24,067 bases of DNA from CAZHSN01 sp964535125 (GTDB lineage Bacteria > Armatimonadota > HRBIN16), in assembly GCA_964535125.1 (NCBI GenBank), contig CAZHSN010000041.1:1-24067 (forward strand), written 5' to 3'. Of the stretch, positions 15,397 to 22,884 are shown piece by piece. The notes below the pieces were generated by a model, which was not told the origin of the DNA, made no database searches, and worked only from the letters and a program-made list of their open reading frames with translations. Each line of letters begins with the position of its first letter. The stretch's first letter is position 1. Made by a program: the position numbers and the translations under genes.

Positions 15397-16638
15397 TTAC
15401 GCCCAGCGCTTAAACAGCAGCGTGGCGTTATGCCCTCCAAAACCAAAGGAGTTGCTGAGCGCGACATCCCCTTGGATCGGCCTGGCTGTCTGAGGGACAT
15501 AGTCCAGATCACACTCGGGATCGCGATTGGTCCAGTTCAGCGTCGGCGGCGCCGTCTGATCACGCAGCGCCAATATCGTGACGATCGCCTCCACCGCACC
15601 GGCGGCCCCCAGCATATGACCTGTCGCCCCTTTGGTTGAGCTGACGGCCAGTTTATAGGCCCAGTCACCGAACGCGTTACGGATGGCCAGCGTTTCCAAG
15701 CGGTCATTGGCATCCGTTGAGGTGCCATGGGCATTGATATACACCACGGACTCCGGCGAAACTCCCGCATCGCGGATGGCCATGGTCATGCACCGTGCAG
15801 TCTGAGTCGCCTCCGGCGCGGGCGCCGTGATATGATACGAGTCAGACGTGTTGCCGTATCCGGCCAACTCGGCATAGATCCGGGCGCCGCGCGCCTGCGC
15901 ATGCTCAAGATCCTCCAGAATCAGCACCGCTGCGCCTTCACCCATCACAAAGCCGTCACGGTCGGCGTCGAAGGGACGGCTGGCCAGTTCCGGCTCGTCA
16001 TTACGGCGGCTCAACGTCCGGCAGGCGGCAAACACACCCAGACCCATCGGGGTGATGGTCGCCTCGCAGGCGCCTGCGGCGACAGCGTCACAGGCCCCCG
16101 ACTGGATCAGACGCATCCCCTCGCCCACCGCGTTACTGCCCGATGCGCAAGCGGTCACCACACAGCTGGATGGACCTTGAGAGCCCAGACGGATCGACAC
16201 CTGACCGGCGGCCATGTTGGGTATCATCATGGGACAGGCAAATGGGCTGATGCGCGAAGCGCCCCGGGCGATCAGCACACGTGTCTGCTCCTCAATGGTG
16301 ATCAAGCCACCCATCCCTGAGCCGATGATGACACCCACACGCTCCCGGTTGGCATCATCAATGACCAACCCACTGTCTGCATGCGCCTCAACCGCCGCCG
16401 CGATGGCGAACTGCGTGAAGCGATCCATGTGCTTGGCTTCACGCTTTTCAATGACCGTCTCGGGGTTGAAATCGAGGACTTCAGCGGCAATACGCACCGG
16501 CTGACCTGAGGCATCCCAACCGCGGATGGGACCGATACCGGACTTGCTCGCCAGGATGTTTTGCCAGAAATCGGTGACGTTCAACCCCAGGGGGGTTACC
16601 GCCCCCATGCCGGTGACTACAACTCTGCGGCTACTCAA
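15397..16638 (-). CDS. fabF: 3-oxoacyl-ACP synthase II
   Basis: Elongating condensing enzyme of type II fatty-acid synthesis, joining malonyl-ACP to acyl-ACP. The 413-residue protein has the thiolase-fold triad at C164 (TACASGSN), H304 (NAHGTSTDAND) and H341 (KGATGHMLGAAG), one residue from the E. coli FabF numbering. The NSFGFGGHN glycine loop lies near the end. The start is a TTG eight bases after the acpP stop (MSSRRVVVTGMG, the usual family start); no ATG or GTG is available in frame at that point and no strong ribosome site is visible, so coupling to acpP is likely. It is last in the fatty-acid operon. Confidence 0.95.
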   Translation of the reverse strand: MSSRRVVVTGMGAVTPLGLNVTDFWQNILASKSGIGPIRGWDASGQPVRIAAEVLDFNPETVIEKREAKHMDRFTQFAIAAAVEAHADSGLVIDDANRERVGVIIGSGMGGLITIEEQTRVLIARGASRISPFACPMMIPNMAAGQVSIRLGSQGPSSCVVTACASGSNAVGEGMRLIQSGACDAVAAGACEATITPMGLGVFAACRTLSRRNDEPELASRPFDADRDGFVMGEGAAVLILEDLEHAQARGARIYAELAGYGNTSDSYHITAPAPEATQTARCMTMAIRDAGVSPESVVYINAHGTSTDANDRLETLAIRNAFGDWAYKLAVSSTKGATGHMLGAAGAVEAIVTILALRDQTAPPTLNWTNRDPECDLDYVPQTARPIQGDVALSNSFGFGGHNATLLFKRWA

Positions 16639-16646
16639 TGGCGTGG

Positions 16647-16880
16647 TTACGCTGTCGCCCGCTCGACGTAGCTGATGGCGTCGGAAACTTTACGGATCTT
16701 CTCCACCTCTTCGTCGGGGATCTCGATACCGAACTCCTCTTCAAAAGCCATGACCAGTTCAAGCAACGCCAGCGAGTCGGCGTTCAGATCTTCCATGAAT
16801 GCCGCATCCGGGGTGACTTCAGACTCGGCCACTTCCAGCTTGTCGACGATAACCTTCTTGACTCGATCCTCGAGTGTCAT
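16647..16880 (-). CDS. acpP: Acyl carrier protein
   Basis: Acidic 77-residue carrier of growing acyl chains. The 4'-phosphopantetheine attachment serine is S36 in DLNADSLALLELV, followed by the acidic recognition helix with FEEEFGIEIPDEE. The usual DSLDTVEL sequence reads DSLALLEL here, slightly more hydrophobic at the partner-binding helix. The ATG at 16880 is preceded by GGAGGAG. A GTG 15 bases upstream lies within that ribosome site and is not used. The 66-base gap to fabG has a T-rich stretch but no clear promoter. Confidence 0.96.
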   Translation of the reverse strand: MTLEDRVKKVIVDKLEVAESEVTPDAAFMEDLNADSLALLELVMAFEEEFGIEIPDEEVEKIRKVSDAISYVERATA

Positions 16881-16946
16881 TGTGAACTCCTCCACCGATT
16901 TGAAAAAGATAGCAACTGTTGAATTGCGTTGTTGGCTGTCCGTCCG

Positions 16947-17702
16947 TTACATCATAACCAGACCACCGTCCACCGTCAAGACTTGACCGGTGACGTAGGC
17001 GCTGTCGTCTGAAGCCAGAAAGGCAACCACCCGGGCGACGTCTTCTCCACAGCCCAAACGCCCCAGCGGTATCTGCTGCAGCATCTGCGCACGGACATCC
17101 TCACCCAATGCATCCGTCATGGTCGTATCAATCCAGCCCGGCGCAACTAGGTTGGCCCGGATACTGCGGCTGCCCAGTTCCCGCGCAGTCGCCTTGGTCA
17201 GGCCAATCAGACCGGCTTTCGCGGCTGAATAGTTGGCCTGTCCGGCGTTACCGATCAATCCCATGATGGAACCCACATTAATGATACTGCCGGACTTCTG
17301 CTTGATCATCTGGCGGGAGACCGCTTTAGTACAGAGAAACGCCCCTTTCAAACTCGTGTCCACTACGGCGTCCCAGTCATTCTCGGACAGGCGCATCAAC
17401 AGGCCGTCGCGCGTAATGCCCGCATTGTTCACCAGGATATCCAGCCGTCCCCAAGCGGCAACCACTTGCTTGACGCCGGCATCCACTGATGCGGCATCGC
17501 ACACATCCATCGCCACGGCCATCGCGGTGCCGCCCGCTGCGCACACCCATTCCGCTGCACGCCGGGCGTTCTCCTCGGTGCGCGACGCCACAGCAACCCA
17601 AGCGCCTCTGCGGGCCAGTTCTCCCGCGATCGCCTGCCCGATACCTCGGGCATCCTTGCCTGCGCCTGTTACCAGCGCGACCTTTCCAGTCAGTTCGCTC
17701 AT
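16947..17702 (-). CDS. fabG: 3-oxoacyl-ACP reductase, with an unusual cofactor loop
   Basis: NADPH-dependent short-chain reductase of the fatty-acid cycle, 251 residues. The catalytic S145 (NVGSIMG), Y158 (NYSAAKAG) and K162 are present, as is the NNAG motif at 92-95. The glycine-rich loop reads TGAGKDARGIG (12-22), three residues longer than the usual TGxxxGIG. The fourth member of the catalytic tetrad, normally Asn in D-x-N-L-x-G, is S117 in DTSLKG. The Met-Met end matches other FabG proteins. The ATG overlaps the fabD stop (ATGA). Operon context between fabD and acpP argues for a true fatty-acid role despite these changes. Confidence 0.93.
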   Translation of the reverse strand: MSELTGKVALVTGAGKDARGIGQAIAGELARRGAWVAVASRTEENARRAAEWVCAAGGTAMAVAMDVCDAASVDAGVKQVVAAWGRLDILVNNAGITRDGLLMRLSENDWDAVVDTSLKGAFLCTKAVSRQMIKQKSGSIINVGSIMGLIGNAGQANYSAAKAGLIGLTKATARELGSRSIRANLVAPGWIDTTMTDALGEDVRAQMLQQIPLGRLGCGEDVARVVAFLASDDSAYVTGQVLTVDGGLVMM

Positions 17703-18649
17703 GAACCACCTCCCAGTCGACGGGCCACGTGCCTGACTTCGTCCACAGTCAGGGCGCGGACGGTCTCAGCATCGGGCAGCGTGCGCGCCACCAGACCGGA
17801 CAGCACCTCACCTGGCCCCAGTTCCACAAACAGACGAACGCCACGGCTCCACATCTCCTCCAGCTGCTGCTGCCACAGCACCGATTGAGTAATCTGCGAC
17901 ACCATGAGGGACCGGGGTTCCGGATCGTCACCCGTAGCGACACGTCCCAGTACATTCCAACTCATCGTCCATCGCGGAACCGCAGGCGTGATCGCCTGAA
18001 GCGCTTGCTGCATCTGATCCGCGGCGGATTGCATCAACACGCTGTGAAACCCTCCGGACACCTTCAGCGGCAGCACCCGCCGTGCTCCTGCCGCTTTACA
18101 GAGCGCACCCGCTTGCACCAGCGCGTCCTTTTCACCGGAGATCACCGTCTGCCCGGGCGCGTTCCAGTTAGCAGCGACCACGACACCATCCGTAACCTGG
18201 GCGCAACACTGGGCCACACGCTCGTGGTCCAAGCCAAGCACTGCGGCCATTCCGCCCGGGTGCTGCTGTGCCGCTTCACGCATACCCTGCGCACGCACCA
18301 CAATACACTGAAGGGTCTCTTCGGGAGTCAACAACCCGCAGGCTCCCAGCGCCGCGTACTCGCCGACGCTGTGTCCGGCCACTACGGCCGGACTGAGGGT
18401 GATCTGCGAACTCAACGCGGCCAGCACCGCCAGTTCGGTGGTGACAATAGCCGGCTGGGCATACAGAGTGTCGGTCAACCGCTCGGTCGGACCGTGTGTA
18501 CACAGATCTGTTACGGAGAAGCCGCAGACGGCATCCGCTAAGGCGAACACTTGGGCGGCTTCTGGAAACTCGGGAATGAGATCGATCCCCATCTCGACAT
18601 GTTGAGAACCCTGACCGGGAAACAACAGGGCATAAGGGGGTACGGACAT
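17699..18649 (-). CDS. fabD: Malonyl-CoA:ACP transacylase
   Basis: Moves malonyl groups from CoA to ACP. The 316-residue protein shows the LFPGQGSQ start block (9-16), nucleophile S94 in GHSVGEYAAL, R119 (VRAQGM, carboxylate-binding) and catalytic H202 in GGFHSVLM. The ending GPGEVLSGLVAR is also typical. The ATG has GGAGGT upstream. It follows plsX by 30 bases, where many bacteria carry fabH between the two. No condensing-enzyme remnant is visible in that short gap. Confidence 0.95.
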   Translation of the reverse strand: MSVPPYALLFPGQGSQHVEMGIDLIPEFPEAAQVFALADAVCGFSVTDLCTHGPTERLTDTLYAQPAIVTTELAVLAALSSQITLSPAVVAGHSVGEYAALGACGLLTPEETLQCIVVRAQGMREAAQQHPGGMAAVLGLDHERVAQCCAQVTDGVVVAANWNAPGQTVISGEKDALVQAGALCKAAGARRVLPLKVSGGFHSVLMQSAADQMQQALQAITPAVPRWTMSWNVLGRVATGDDPEPRSLMVSQITQSVLWQQQLEEMWSRGVRLFVELGPGEVLSGLVARTLPDAETVRALTVDEVRHVARRLGGGS

Positions 18650-18679
18650 GCGGATACCTCCAGCGTCACCCGGATTGCA

Positions 18680-19756
18680 TCACCGGGAACCGTTCTCGTC
18701 CAGCAGCCATGCGGCGGTGTTGAAGAGATCGGACAGTTCAACCATCCGAGACTCGACCTTCTGCACGACATTCTCGGAGACAGAGCGTACGGTGAGCCGA
18801 AGGCCATTGGTTATCGACTTGGCCTTGCTGCTTCCGTGGCCAATGATGCACACCTTCTGTACGCCCATCAGCAACGCGCCGCCGTACTCGTCCGGGTCGA
18901 TGCGTCGTTTCATCCGGCGCAGCGCGCCCATCAGCATCGCAATGGGCACCTTCAGCAACGGATGCGCCCGCACTTCATCTTCGATGAAGTGCGCCACCAT
19001 TGAGGCCACGCCTTCGGCTGTTTTCAACAGCACATTGCCCACAAAGCCGTCACAGACCACCACATCCGCTTTACCCGCGAACACATCACGAGCCTCCACG
19101 TTTCCAATGAACGGCAGTCCGCTGCCTCGCAGCAGCTTGTGGGCCGCCTTAACGGCCTGGTTGCCTTTGCTGTCCTCTTCGCCATTGGAAAGCAACCCGA
19201 CACGCGGCTGGGCGATGCCCATGATAACCTCTGCGTACACCATGCCCATCACTGCAAACTCCAATAGATGGGTATGGTCGCAGTCCACATTGGCGCCAGC
19301 GTCAATCAACACGAACTTGCCTGATCTGCTGGGAAGAGGCAGCGTGATGGCCGGCCTGTCGATACCCGGTATCCGGCCGATCTGCAAGGCGGCGACCGCC
19401 ATGGCGGCCCCGCTGTGCCCTGCACTGAAGAAACCATCAGCTTGACCTTCGCGGACCAGATTACCGCAGACAACCAGAGACGCATCCCGCTTGCGGCGCA
19501 CAGCGCTGACAGGACTCTCGTCCATCTCAATCACTTGGCTGCAATGCCGAATGGACATGTTACGAAGCGCCGGATGGCCCGCCAAAAGCGCCTGGATACG
19601 TGACTGGTCTCCAGCCAGTATCCAGTCCACATCAGGCATGGACTTGGCGGCTTCAATGCAGCCGAGGACCACCTGTTCCGGGGCGTGATCGCCCCCCATG
19701 GCGTCGACAGCTATGCAGATGCGGCGTCCGGGCGATGGCACGGCGATGGGTGGCAC
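18680..19756 (-). CDS. plsX: Phosphate acyltransferase PlsX
   Basis: Makes acyl-phosphate from acyl-ACP for glycerolipid synthesis (used by PlsY). The core begins ICIAVDAMGGDHAP and continues with the GFFSAGHSGAAMA loop, the LIDAGANVDC strand, LLSNGEEDSKGN and VVVCDGFVGNVLLKT. It ends with the GALLMGVQKVCIIGHGSS block. At 358 residues it is slightly longer than usual because of a 12-residue N-terminal leader. The start is a GTG overlapping the rpmF stop by one base (TAGTG). A GTG five codons further in is an alternative. Neither has a good ribosome site, so coupling to rpmF is likely. Confidence 0.94.
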   Translation of the reverse strand: MPPIAVPSPGRRICIAVDAMGGDHAPEQVVLGCIEAAKSMPDVDWILAGDQSRIQALLAGHPALRNMSIRHCSQVIEMDESPVSAVRRKRDASLVVCGNLVREGQADGFFSAGHSGAAMAVAALQIGRIPGIDRPAITLPLPSRSGKFVLIDAGANVDCDHTHLLEFAVMGMVYAEVIMGIAQPRVGLLSNGEEDSKGNQAVKAAHKLLRGSGLPFIGNVEARDVFAGKADVVVCDGFVGNVLLKTAEGVASMVAHFIEDEVRAHPLLKVPIAMLMGALRRMKRRIDPDEYGGALLMGVQKVCIIGHGSSKAKSITNGLRLTVRSVSENVVQKVESRMVELSDLFNTAAWLLDENGSR

Positions 19757-19968
19757 TACTCGCGGTTGCGCCGTGTCTTGGGAACGAACACCTGACGGCC
19801 TTTATAATAACCGCAGACAGGGCAAGCCGCGTGCGAGACGTGGCTGCCGGGGCAATCCGGATTGTTACCGGGGCACCGGTCCTTGGCCACAGTGACCGCG
19901 ACCAGGGTATAGTGGGTGCGCCGGCGGGCGGAACGCCCATGCGAATGACGTCGTTTCGGTAATGGCAT
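19756..19968 (-). CDS. rpmF: Ribosomal protein bL32, zinc-ribbon type
   Basis: Large-subunit protein of 70 residues. The basic N-terminus MPLPKRRHSHGRSARRRTHY and the C-terminal CPVCGYYKGRQV are standard. The zinc cysteines are C32, C39, C49 and C52, so the first pair is spaced C-x6-C (CPGNNPDC) where C-x2-C is usual. All four cysteines are kept, hence zinc binding is probable. GAGGTGA precedes the ATG. yceD-rpmF-plsX is a widely conserved order linking ribosome and lipid genes. Confidence 0.95.
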   Translation of the reverse strand: MPLPKRRHSHGRSARRRTHYTLVAVTVAKDRCPGNNPDCPGSHVSHAACPVCGYYKGRQVFVPKTRRNRE

Positions 19969-20003
19969 CTATCTCACCTCATGGTAGACTGGTCGTCGCC
20001 TGT

Positions 20004-20558
20004 TCAGGCGTCTGTCTGGTTGGTGTCCGCGAGCCGTGCGCGCAGCGCGTCCGCAAGCGGATTGCCCTGGCCCTGCAGTTCCTGCTGGCACTTGCAAGGT
20101 CCAGTGTTGCGATCTGCCCCACAGGCGCCACACAGACCGGCGCACTCGGGATCATGTAACGGCTGGATCGGGGTCTGCAGCAGCAGCAGTTGCCTTAGCA
20201 GCTCAGACAGATCCAGTACGTTGTTGGTGAACAGGAAGCGGTCTTCGTCCTCCGGTTCGATACGAAGCTGCACCCGATCACCCGCACGCCCGCCTCCCAC
20301 ATCGTTCAGCGGCGCCTGCTCTTCCACGCGCACACGCACCGGGTAGGCAAAAGTAACCAGGCATCGGGAGCATTCCAACGCCAGCGATGTCTGGATCATT
20401 CCGCGCATCAACAACAGATTGCCCGTGTTGGTGAACGTGATCTTCCCTGTCACCGGCACATGCAACGCCACATCCGGCACTGAGCCCACCGGCTCGTCCA
20501 GTTCGTAGTCCATCTGTCGCCCGACATGAGCGACAATCTCGTTGAGGTCCAGATGCAA
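20004..20558 (-). CDS. yceD: YceD/DUF177 family protein
   Basis: The 184-residue protein belongs to the family found next to rpmF across bacteria and linked to 23S rRNA or ribosome metabolism. It has the central cysteine pair LECSRC (C63, C66) after the GxL strand region, and the late cysteine cluster PECAGLCGACGADRN (C139, C143, C146) with two further cysteines (C155, C157), perhaps metal-binding. It is the first gene of the lipid operon, after a promoter overlapping the end of ackA. The biochemical function of the family is not firmly known. Confidence 0.9.
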   Translation of the reverse strand: MHLDLNEIVAHVGRQMDYELDEPVGSVPDVALHVPVTGKITFTNTGNLLLMRGMIQTSLALECSRCLVTFAYPVRVRVEEQAPLNDVGGGRAGDRVQLRIEPEDEDRFLFTNNVLDLSELLRQLLLLQTPIQPLHDPECAGLCGACGADRNTGPCKCQQELQGQGNPLADALRARLADTNQTDA

Positions 20559-20580
20559 CGGCGTTCTCCCGGCACGAGCA

Positions 20581-20608
20581 GGCCCCCGGAGTCAGACCCC
20601 CGGGGGCC
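20581..20608 (-). promoter_or_regulatory. G+C-rich leader hairpin of the fatty-acid operon
   Basis: GGCCCCCGG and CCGGGGGCC pair perfectly around ten bases, starting a few bases after the predicted transcript start and about 25 bases before yceD. No T-run follows on the minus strand. It may terminate ackA transcripts weakly, stabilise the leader or bind a regulator. Confidence 0.5.
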
Positions 20609-20622
20609 GAAATCGCCCGTAT

Positions 20623-20651
20623 ATTATAACACGGACTTAGCCCGCTGTCAG
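20623..20651 (-). promoter_or_regulatory. sigma70-type promoter of the yceD-rpmF-plsX-fabDG-acpP-fabF operon
   Basis: On the minus strand CTGACA (20646-20651) and a perfect TATAAT (20623-20628) are 17 bases apart. The -35 box includes the ackA stop codon (TGA). This is the best promoter in the window. Confidence 0.8.
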
Positions 20652-21790
20652 CCGCCGTTCACCAAGCGCCGGGTTTCCTGGGCAATCACCAACTCCTCGT
20701 CGGTTGTGATGATCCAGACTTTGACCTTTGATCCGGGGGCGCTGATCTCACGGCGGGTGCGTTTGATGTCGTTCGCCTCTGCGTCGATTTCGACACCCAG
20801 ATAGGACAGTTGGCTGCACACCCGCTGACGGACCTCCGGGCTGTTCTCACCGATTCCGCCGGCGAACGCCAGCGCATCAATCCCGTTCATTGCGGCCGCA
20901 TAGGCGCCGATGTACTTCAGCACGCGGTAACAGAACATATTCAACGCCAGTGAACAACGGTAATCACCGGCTGCCGCATGGTCCTCGACATCGCGCATAT
21001 CGATCATGCCGGCTACCGCCAGCAGACCGCCTTCTTTGTTGATCACGCGGTCCAATCGGTCCGCATCGTAGTTTAACGTACGCATCATGAAGATCAGCGC
21101 GGCCGGATCGATGTCACCGCAGCGGGTGCCCATCATCAAGCCCTCGGACGGGGTCATCCCCATCGACGTGTCAATGCATTTGCCATCCTTCACCGCGGCG
21201 ATGCTGCTGCCGTTACCCAGATGACAACAGACGATGCGGCGGCCGCTTACGCCGGCTGCGGCCAGTTCTTTGTCCACCTCACGCGACACATACAGGTGAG
21301 ATGTGCCGTGAAAGCCGTACCGGCGAATACCGTACCGCTGGCGCAGATCTTCAGGGATGGCGTAGGTGTAGGCGTAATCCGGCATTGTCTGATGGAATCC
21401 TGTATCGAACACAGCCACCTGTTTGGCATGCGGGATTAGCTTCAGACAGGCGCGGATACCCTGCAGATTAGCCGGATTATGCAGCGGCCCCAGAGGGATG
21501 CAGGCATCGATGGTGGAGATCACATCCCGATCGATCAGGACCGACTCCGTCAGCTTGTCGCCTCCGTGCACCACACGGTGGCCGATGGCTTGGATGTCTT
21601 CCAGATCGACGCGCCCTGCCGTGTCAGCAGCGGTGATCTGCTCCAGCATCCGCTGTACGGCGCTGGTATGGTCGGGCGTGGTGTCGTCCTGTCCAATGCG
21701 CTCAATCTGCCCTTTGGCGCGCTGGCCATTGTCATCGAATAGGCGGTATTTCAGAGATGAACTGCCGCAGTTTATTACCAGAATGTTCAC
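20648..21790 (-). CDS. ackA: Acetate kinase
   Basis: Interconverts acetate plus ATP with acetyl phosphate plus ADP. The 380-residue ASKHA-fold protein shows VINCGSSSLKYRLFD at the start, then FDTGFHQTMP, GFHGTSHLYVSRE, CHLGNGSSIAAV, DTSMGMTPSEGLMMGTRCGD and FAGGIGENSPEVR in the usual order. The start is a GTG with GGAG seven bases before it. A stem-loop separates it from the coiled-coil gene, so it may be transcribed separately. No pta is adjacent. It stands between genes (coaD plus coiled-coil protein, and yceD-rpmF) that are direct neighbours in several Gram-positive lineages. Confidence 0.96.
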   Translation of the reverse strand: MNILVINCGSSSLKYRLFDDNGQRAKGQIERIGQDDTTPDHTSAVQRMLEQITAADTAGRVDLEDIQAIGHRVVHGGDKLTESVLIDRDVISTIDACIPLGPLHNPANLQGIRACLKLIPHAKQVAVFDTGFHQTMPDYAYTYAIPEDLRQRYGIRRYGFHGTSHLYVSREVDKELAAAGVSGRRIVCCHLGNGSSIAAVKDGKCIDTSMGMTPSEGLMMGTRCGDIDPAALIFMMRTLNYDADRLDRVINKEGGLLAVAGMIDMRDVEDHAAAGDYRCSLALNMFCYRVLKYIGAYAAAMNGIDALAFAGGIGENSPEVRQRVCSQLSYLGVEIDAEANDIKRTRREISAPGSKVKVWIITTDEELVIAQETRRLVNGG

Positions 21791-21808
21791 GTTATCGCTC
21801 CATCGGCC

Positions 21809-21832
21809 AAGAGGGGCCTGGCGGCCCCTCTT
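21809..21832 (-). terminator. Stem-loop between the coiled-coil gene and ackA
   Basis: AAGAGGGGCC and GGCCCCTCTT form ten perfect pairs around GCCA on the minus strand, 13 bases after the upstream stop. Only two T end the stem, so it may terminate, attenuate or process the transcript rather than fully stop it. Confidence 0.5.
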
Positions 21833-21845
21833 GCGTGTGTGTCGT

Positions 21846-22361
21846 TTACCGCATCTGTGTCAGGGCGTCGCGCCCCTTCTGAACGGTAATCAGATTGCGC
21901 TGAAGCACATCCTCCAGCCGTTGTAGCACTTCCAGTGCGTATCTGTCGGCGTCGTCACTGCGCTGCGCCGCCTCGTGCTCCGCCTGTCTCATCATGTCAT
22001 CAGCTTGCTGGCGCGCGGCCAGGGTCACCTCGTGGCGCTCCACCAGTCTGGCGGCTTCTGCACGCCCTTCGGCGATGATCTGCTCCCGCTCGGCTTCCGC
22101 CTCCTGGACAATCTGCGAGGCCTGCGAGCGCCCGTTGGCGATCATCTGCTCTGCGTCACGCCGCGCGGCTTCAATAATGGCTTCACTGTCACGGGTTACA
22201 GTGCTCGCCTTGCGCAGCTCTTCCGGCAGACTGGCGCGCACTTGATTCATCAGCATGATCAGCTCTTCGTGATCCAGGCCAATCGAGATTTTGCCAAGTT
22301 GCAGGTATTTGGCGTTATCCAACACCTCTTCCATCTGCTTGAGCAGCGCAAGGATCTCCAT
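21846..22361 (-). CDS. Coiled-coil protein, DivIVA/SepIVA-like by context
   Basis: The 171-residue protein is strongly charged and almost wholly helical. Residues 1-40 (MEILALLKQMEEVLDNAK...) form a short head with a GLDHEEL segment. Residues 50-150 form a long coiled coil rich in A, E, R and Q, for example AEAEREQIIAEGRAEAARL. Such proteins are often auto-named ATP synthase B-like, but there is no membrane segment and no atp gene nearby. In Actinobacteria a DivIVA-like septation protein (SepIVA) sits between coaD and the yceD-rpmF pair. The same place here suggests a similar envelope or division role, as inference. It starts three bases after the coaD stop. Confidence 0.75.
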   Translation of the reverse strand: MEILALLKQMEEVLDNAKYLQLGKISIGLDHEELIMLMNQVRASLPEELRKASTVTRDSEAIIEAARRDAEQMIANGRSQASQIVQEAEAEREQIIAEGRAEAARLVERHEVTLAARQQADDMMRQAEHEAAQRSDDADRYALEVLQRLEDVLQRNLITVQKGRDALTQMR

Positions 22362-22364
22362 GAG

Positions 22365-22883
22365 CTAGGCTCCCTCTGATGATGTGGGCGCTTGTCTGGC
22401 CCTCAGTTTATTATAAAGTAAGACTTCCACACCCGCAGGCACCATGGCGGAGACATCACCCCCTAGTGCCGCAATCTCGCGGACCGTTCGGGAAGCCAAA
22501 AACAGGTAATCAGCATGGGTCATCAGGAACAGCGTCTCCAGTTCCGGACAGAGCATCCGGTTGGTGAGCGCCATCTGCAGTTCCATTTCGAAATCGGATA
22601 CCGCGCGCAATCCCTTGATAATCGTCTGTGCGCCGCGGGCGCGCGCATAGTCGACCAGCAATCCGTCATGCCGGTCCACCTCCACATTGGTCAGCCCTGC
22701 CGTCATGCATGCGTCGCGCAACATCGCACAGCGCTCGTCGGCTGAAAACAGCGGTTGTTTCGCTGTATTGGCCGCCACCGTCACCACCAGGTGGTCAAAC
22801 AGCCGCGCCGCACGCAGCACGATGTCCATATGTCCATTTGTGACCGGATCAAACGATCCGGGATAGATAGCGATACGCTCCAT
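22365..22883 (-). CDS. coaD: Phosphopantetheine adenylyltransferase
   Basis: Fourth step of CoA synthesis, transferring AMP to 4'-phosphopantetheine. The 172-residue nucleotidyltransferase has the GSFDPVTNGHMDI block with the T/HxGH motif (N-G-H), K and R in IIKGLRAVSDFEMELQMALTNR, and the late FLASRTVREIAALGGDVS block. The ATG lies one base after the recG stop (TGATATG) with GGGGTGAT before it. The open frame upstream to 22976 lies in recG and is not coding. Together with panD it provides part of the CoA route in this window. Confidence 0.95.
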   Translation of the reverse strand: MERIAIYPGSFDPVTNGHMDIVLRAARLFDHLVVTVAANTAKQPLFSADERCAMLRDACMTAGLTNVEVDRHDGLLVDYARARGAQTIIKGLRAVSDFEMELQMALTNRMLCPELETLFLMTHADYLFLASRTVREIAALGGDVSAMVPAGVEVLLYNKLRARQAPTSSEGA

Positions 22884-22884
22884 A

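Noticed and set aside
15285..15512. An upstream extension of the solitary glycosidase gene through the post-fabF hairpin
   Set aside because: It overlaps the fabF end and the hairpin, while a strong GGGAGGT directly precedes the ATG at 15284.
21846..22361. ATP synthase subunit B identity for the coiled-coil protein
   Set aside because: There is no N-terminal membrane helix and no atp neighbours. The similarity is only coiled-coil composition.
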